Below are positions 36,308 to 40,876 of a DNA stretch of 40,876 bases, in pieces. Numbering within the stretch: the first letter of the stretch is position 1; each line of letters starts with the position of its first letter. Source of the stretch: Stereocaulon alpinum (Eukaryota; Ascomycota; Lecanoromycetes; Lecanorales; Stereocaulaceae). The notes below the pieces were generated by a model that was not told the origin of the DNA, made no database searches, and saw nothing but the letters and a program-made list of their open reading frames with translations. Where the stretch lies: NCBI GenBank assembly GCA_018257865.1, contig JAEUBA010000155.1, positions 1 through 40,876 on the forward strand, in the 5' to 3' direction. The position numbers and the translations under genes are program-made.

Positions 36308-36835
36308 GGTATCACTGATTGTTGAAGTCTGGGGATAGGTTTGACGAGATAAACAGAACGCCGCTCGATTTGTCTGTCATATATAAGACACACTCTTCCA
36401 GTACCGCTATAACCCAGGTTGCGGAAAATAGGGACCTTCGCACGACGAGCGATCTCGGATTCGGAAGTGTTGCATCGCTTTGCATGGAGGCTGATTTGCC
36501 GGGCGTGGAGCTCAGTCAACGCTTTCTTATTCTCGGCACCAATGTTTTGCATGCGTACCCGCATACGGCCTCCGAATACTGGGACGGAGGTCCGTAGAAT
36601 CCCGGAATTGCCGCGAACTTCGGAGGTAGGATTGGCAGATCCTCCGATTCGAATCTTCATGCGCTTACAGATCATTGTCCTTCTCGTGTGCGGCGGTTCC
36701 AGAAATTGTGATTTTTTACAACCGTCGCTCGTTCTGCGAAAAGAAAAAGTCTGCATACAGTGATTCACCACTCTATACTCGAGCCAGCAGATTACACAGT
36801 CCATCATCTCGATCCCAGGCTCAGTCGACGACAGC
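36308..36835. promoter_or_regulatory. Divergent PKS/P450 promoter with four CCTCCG-type sites
   Basis: The 528-bp region separates the divergent PKS and P450 start codons. CCTCCGA occurs at 36569-36575 and 36641-36647, and its complement core CGGAGG at 36585-36590 and (as TCGGAGG) 36620-36626. All four fall within 80 bases near the middle, and the outer pair forms an inverted repeat TCGGAGG-N14-CCTCCGA. CGG half-sites in inverted or everted pairs are what Zn2Cys6 dimers bind. A TATATA at 36380-36385, about 73 bases upstream of the PKS ATG, could be its TATA element. Confidence 0.6.
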
Positions 36836-38594
36836 ATGTTCATGATGACACCTACCGAAATGATGGCGCTCGCTTTGCCACTAAGTCTTTCGAAGTTGCT
36901 GATGGCTGGGAGCGTTTTTTCTTTCCTTGTATGCGATGCTGTGTACCCCACAAGCCCAACAGCTCAGTTGACCTGCATGTTAGTACTATGTAGTGACGGC
37001 CATTTACTGCCTTTATTTCCACCCGTTGGCGAAATTCCCAGGACCGAAGGTTATGGCCTTTTCACGACTCCCAGTCGTGAAAGCTTCGATTTTGGGTAAC
37101 AATTGGAAAGTTTACGACAAGCTCCACGCTCAATATGGATCTATTGTTCGGATTGCGCCAGATGAGCTGATTACCACAAAATCGGCTGCGTGGAAAGACA
37201 TCTACACCACTCGTCCTTTTCTCGCGAAAGACCCATTCAGTCAGACACCGCCAATGAATGGAACAGACTCGCTGTTCACCGCTGCTGGAGACACGCATAC
37301 ACGCTTGCGGAAAATCTTCATTAATGCCTTTTCCGATAAAGCATTGAGAGACCAGTCGCCTATCATAGAGTCTTACGCCAAACTCTTGATTCTCCGGCTG
37401 CGTCGGGAGATGACAAAGAGACGGGGACGCGAGATTGATATGGCAAAATATTATGGATATGCCACTTTGGATATAATTGCGGACCTGACATTTGGAGAAT
37501 CCTTCTACGGCTTGGAAGGTAACAACGAACATTCGTGGATCTTGGGTTTCTTCCTTGGCGCAAAATTTGGCTCCGTGAGAAACAGCTTAAGCCGCTTCTA
37601 CCCCCTCGACAGAGTCTTTGGTTGGTGCTTTCTTAGATTAACTGCAAAGAACAGAGCGACAAGCTGGCGAGTTGCAACGGAGAAGATCACACGTCGGTTG
37701 AACATGGGGGACCTAGGATCCGGAAGATCGGACTTCATAACCCCTGTAATTGGAAATGTCGATGTTACGAAGAAGACGAGTATCACGAGGAAAGAATTGA
37801 ACACGAACGGTCTAGCGGTCGTCATCGCTGGATGTCAACTGACCACTGTCGCACTTGCTACTTCCACGTACCTTCTCTGTGCATATCCTGAGACACTGAA
37901 GCACTTGACACATGAGATTCGCTCAAGATTCGAAAGCGATGTAGACATCAACGTTGCGAGAACGCAGGGCCTGCCATACCTCGCGGCAGTCATCGACGAG
38001 AGTTTGCGGATCCACCATCCAACGCCCATCAATCTCCCTAGAAACGTTTTGCCAGGTGGACAAATGGTCCATGAGGACTGGATTCCTGGAGGCGTAAGTG
38101 TAGATTATTCCCTCTTGACCCCCATCACTTGACCCCCATCATGTGCCCGACTCATCTTAGAGACCTGCTACTCACATTCCTACAGAGCGTCATCGGCATA
38201 AATCTCCAAAACATCCAGAACTCCCCCGAGAATTGGGTCGAACCGCGGGTCTTCCACCCGGAGAGGTTCCTGCCCAAAAGCGATGCTCGATACGATGCGC
38301 GATTCGACATGGATGACAAACAGGCCTTTCAACCCTTTGCCATTGGCCCACGTAATTGTATGGGGGGGAAGTAAGTCTAACACTTGCGAGGAGTTGCTTG
38401 CTGCGTATACTGATAGCTGTTTGTGATTGTGCAGGGTATTTTTGGCAGAGGCGAGAGTAATACTTTCCAAGATGGTGTATAACTTCGAGATGGCGTTGGG
38501 TGATAGAGACGACTCGACATGGATGAATCAGCGAGCATATCTTGTGTTTGAACCAAAAGCCCTACAGGTAAAGTTGAGTGAGAGATCTGAGTAG
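36836..38594 (+). CDS. Cytochrome P450 monooxygenase (515 aa, four exons)
   Basis: Membrane-anchored haem-thiolate monooxygenase, probably acting on the PKS product. Exons: 36836-36928, 36984-38093, 38186-38370, 38435-38594, all GT-AG and in phase. A hydrophobic N-terminal anchor (about residues 10-45) leads to the proline-rich hinge FPGPK. The K-helix ExxR is ESLR at 370-373, and the haem loop FAIGPRNCMG has the cysteine ligand at 459. The I-helix reads AGCQLTTVAL at about 313-322, where relatives usually have AGSETT, so the acid is Gln here. Intron 2 contains a short tandem duplication of TTGACCCCCATCA. Its divergent promoter is shared with the PKS, implying co-expression. In depside and depsidone pathways a P450 next to the PKS oxidises a methyl group or closes the depsidone ether; which applies here is unknown. 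Confidence 0.9.
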
Positions 38595-39421
38595 GGTAGT
38601 AGGGTAGTATGGTTAGGAGGAGAAGTCGGTAGGAGTTAACGAAGGTGAAAGTGCTGAGGGAATAAATAATCTCACAAAAACAACCGGTCAAGGGATAGGC
38701 CCCCTCGTAGGCTCCGTTTAAGCCTATTCGGGTAATAGTATTACTGTAGCTTGGCGTAGCTACGGGCGCCGTACGCCGCCCGCAATAGGCGACTTGGTAT
38801 ACGTCACCGCCGCCTAGCAACACCGCCGCCCAGCAATCGTAACACCGCCGCCTAGCTATATCTACACTTACTATTAGAAGTCTAGGATAGGGCGGGGCGG
38901 GAGGTTAGAGATAGTAACTTAATAGCTTAAGATCTATAAGTCTATATCCTTAAGTCCTCTCCCCTATATCTATTAACTAGGTTTACGGATAGGTTTCGCC
39001 TAGAGTAGCTCTAGCTACTTATCTAGACTTAGTAACTTTTATCTATATAGTATTAGAAATAGTATTAGCTCTACTATAGCTATACCGTAGTATATTAACT
39101 CTTAAGTATATACTTATTAGGTAATTATATAGAATAAGTCGATATAGTTAGTATTTAACTAGAAGAACTAAACTAAAGAAGAAAAGGAATTAATATATAG
39201 AGATTTCTTATATTATTACCCTTACGAAGACCCGTTAAGCTTTTTACTAAGTAGTTTATACTCTCCTCCCTTTAAAGATAATCCTTCCCTTAACCTAAAA
39301 CGTAGCCCTATTAGTCCCGTCTCTAGGGGGATTAGCCCCGAATATACCGCTTGCCCCCTAATCACCCCTAATCGGTATTATCTTTCCCTAAATTCCCTAC
39401 CCTTATCTATAAAGTCTATAC
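38595..39421. other. Gene-island edge passing into RIP-mutated DNA; no gene seen
   Basis: Base use shifts to TpA-rich between about 38600 and 38880. Beyond that I see only degenerate sequence with stops in all frames and no recognised element. Confidence 0.5.
38805..38857 (+). repeat. Short GC-rich tandem repeat (CACCGCCGCCYAGC)
   Basis: Three copies start at 38805, 38821 and 38843, spaced by 2 to 9 bases. The GC-rich island lies exactly at the transition into AT-rich DNA. Confidence 0.65.
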
Positions 39422-39537
39422 TGTTACGGCTCGCCTAGAGGTAATCGTAGGAGAAGGTAGCTTTTAGAGAAGATAGCCTTATATTAGGATTTAGCTAATA
39501 GGCTACGCTTAGTATCTAGAAAATAGGATAAAGAAGA
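39422..39537 (-). repeat. Inverted LTR fragment related to the nested Gypsy element
   Basis: TGTTACGGCTCGCCTAGAGG and the next 95 bases match the reverse complement of the last part of the 336-bp LTR (about 21594-21691). Similarity stops after the GATAAAGAAGAAG stretch, so this is a truncated or related-family LTR. Confidence 0.7.
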
Positions 39538-39657
39538 AGAAGAAGAAATTAGGGAGCTCTATATAATTAATATCCTAGAGGCTAGCTCACCGCTAGTCCT
39601 AATCGAGAAACTATATTAACTAATATACTAAGCTATCTCTATACTAATTTACTACCT

Positions 39658-39926
39658 TATTACGGGTAACCCCGTAAGGTCACGGGCAAGGTATATAATA
39701 GGGTTAGTAGGTAAAGGATACTTAGGAGAGGACCTAGTAATATAAGTAATCTAGGGTATATTAGGTAGATTATAGAGTAATATAGTAGATATAGGGCTAG
39801 ATTACTTAGATTATATTAGGGCTTAGTATAATTAAGGTAAATATATAAGGAAGGGTTTTCCTTTAGTAGAATATTTTCTTATCTCCTTATATTTAACTTA
39901 TATAATAGAGAGGATATAACGTTATA
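39658..39926 (+). repeat. LTR-like repeat, right copy (about 269 bp)
   Basis: Gap-free match to 4493-4749, extended to a terminus CGTTATA. The ends TATTACGGG and CGTTATA would be the RIP forms of a TG...CA LTR. No matching element body was recognised on either side, so it may be a solo LTR. I could not see a clear target-site duplication. Confidence 0.68.
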
Positions 39927-40035
39927 GTATGGAATTGTTAAGCTATAATAGTATTAATTGATAATATAGTAGCTACTATAGCTATAAGGTAATCTAGCGG
40001 TATAAACCCTAACCCTAAGCTATACTATACTATTA

Positions 40036-40876
40036 CTAGAGAATACCTGTAAAAATCCAGATTTTTACTATTTTTACTAAGGCTATTAATTAGGTAATAG
40101 TACCTAAGTATATACTATATTCTTTATTAATCGGTTATTCGTATATTTATAACTATCTAGCCTAATAATATATAGATTCGCCTACTTCGTAACCTATAAA
40201 AGCGATATATAGAGCTGACTATAACTAAAAGCCGGCCGTAATTATAGGTTAATACCTACGAACTTTATAGATTACCCCTAGGACTTATTTATTATTATTA
40301 TAAATACTAGGCGGACTAGATATTACTTACGTATAAAGGGCGTAGAGATCCTCTTATTATTTTCCTTAGACTATAATAGCGTTTTAAAGAGTATTACCTT
40401 CTCGCTATTATATATACCGCCTATAATCTCGCCTTTAAAGATATACTTACTATACCGTATAACTCGGAGCTAAGTCCTGTTATAAAGCTATAGCGGATTT
40501 AGGTTTCTAAGTAATATAACTAGAACACCTAGTTTAATATAGAGCTTATAGGGCGGTAGCGAGGCCTTATAAAATATATTAAAATATTTAGTTAGAAAGA
40601 GGTCCTCGTCTTCTTTAGAAATAGCCTAATTAACGCTTTAGTATATAGTAAGCTTACTAGGTATCTGCGTTATAAGCTTACTATTAATCTTAGTAACGTC
40701 CTTATTCGTAATAGTAAGAATAGCTCTTTAAGATAGATACTCTCTATCTACCGTACCTAGGCGATATAGGTTTAGGTATACCTTATTAATTAACTTATTA
40801 ATAGCGTTTTTAGGAACGTAGCTATAAGCCTAAGGTACTACGTCTTCCTTAGTAGTAGAGCTCTTCTAAATACTAG
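40036..40876 (-). mobile_element. 3' part of a RIP-degraded Helitron (Pif1-type helicase), right end cut by window
   Basis: On the minus strand, from 40870 down to about 40150, the sequence reads like the C-terminal half of a Helitron helicase. Landmarks are AILTITNKDVTKIN, YIKLGVLVILLRNLNP, and near the end INKS followed by SQLYIAF, the region that normally reads INKSQGQ and YVALSR. Stops are RIP-type. The element end shows the expected structure: a 20-nt hairpin (9-bp arms GTAAAAATC/GATTTTTAC, 40049-40068), nine bases, then CTAG (40036-40039, minus strand) followed by T. No intact protein can be made here. Confidence 0.78.

Noticed and set aside
36308..36835. AflR-type TCG-N5-CGA sites in the divergent promoter
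   Set aside because: No clear match seen; the CCTCCG words fit better.
36304..36951. 215-codon open frame on the minus strand across the PKS/P450 gap
   Set aside because: It overlaps the divergent promoter and P450 exon 1 antisense and has no recognisable domain. The region is better explained as promoter.

Overview
The window looks like a chromosome segment of a filamentous ascomycete (Pezizomycotina). Three things point there: a non-reducing polyketide synthase with a SAT domain, a Zn2Cys6 regulator, and genes with many 50-90 nt introns. The gene-bearing DNA sits between long AT-rich tracts in which CpA/TpG are almost absent and TpA is very frequent while CpG survives. That is the signature of repeat-induced point mutation (RIP). 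No bacterial features are present, and I saw no tRNA, rRNA or CRISPR array.

Layout. 1-3510: wreck of a Tad1-like LINE on the minus strand. 3640-4760: 3' end of a chromodomain-bearing Ty3/Gypsy element with an LTR. 5361-9053: flavin-dependent halogenase and ACMSD/OrsB-type amidohydrolase (decarboxylase), both on the minus strand. 9626-10974: an HTH-like fragment abutting a decayed BBE-type FAD oxidase pseudogene. 11699-24750: a Ty3/Gypsy element with target-site duplications, into which a second Gypsy element (16320-21691) has inserted with its own perfect 5-bp duplication. 24765-26122: minisatellites. 26346-28049: Zn2Cys6 transcription factor. 28216-36307: a five-exon NR-PKS (SAT-KS-AT-PT-ACP-ACP-CMeT-TE, about 2588 aa). 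36308-36835: divergent promoter. 36836-38594: cytochrome P450. 38600-40876: RIP-degraded repeats, an inverted LTR fragment, a second copy of the 4.5-kb LTR and the 3' end of a Helitron.

Working model (inference). The PKS makes a C-methylated orsellinate-type aromatic acid or depside. The amidohydrolase may decarboxylate it, the halogenase may chlorinate the phenol, the P450 may oxidise or couple it, and the Zn2Cys6 protein may switch the genes on. A 7-bp motif, CCTCCGA (core CGGAGG/CCTCCG), occurs four times in the PKS/P450 divergent promoter and twice, inverted, upstream of the halogenase at similar distances. This supports one regulon split by the 13-kb retrotransposon nest. A fifth tailoring enzyme, the FAD oxidase, appears to have been lost. 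No O-methyltransferase or transporter is visible in the window.

Exon boundaries were read by eye from splice consensus, reading phase and family conservation. They need RNA evidence.
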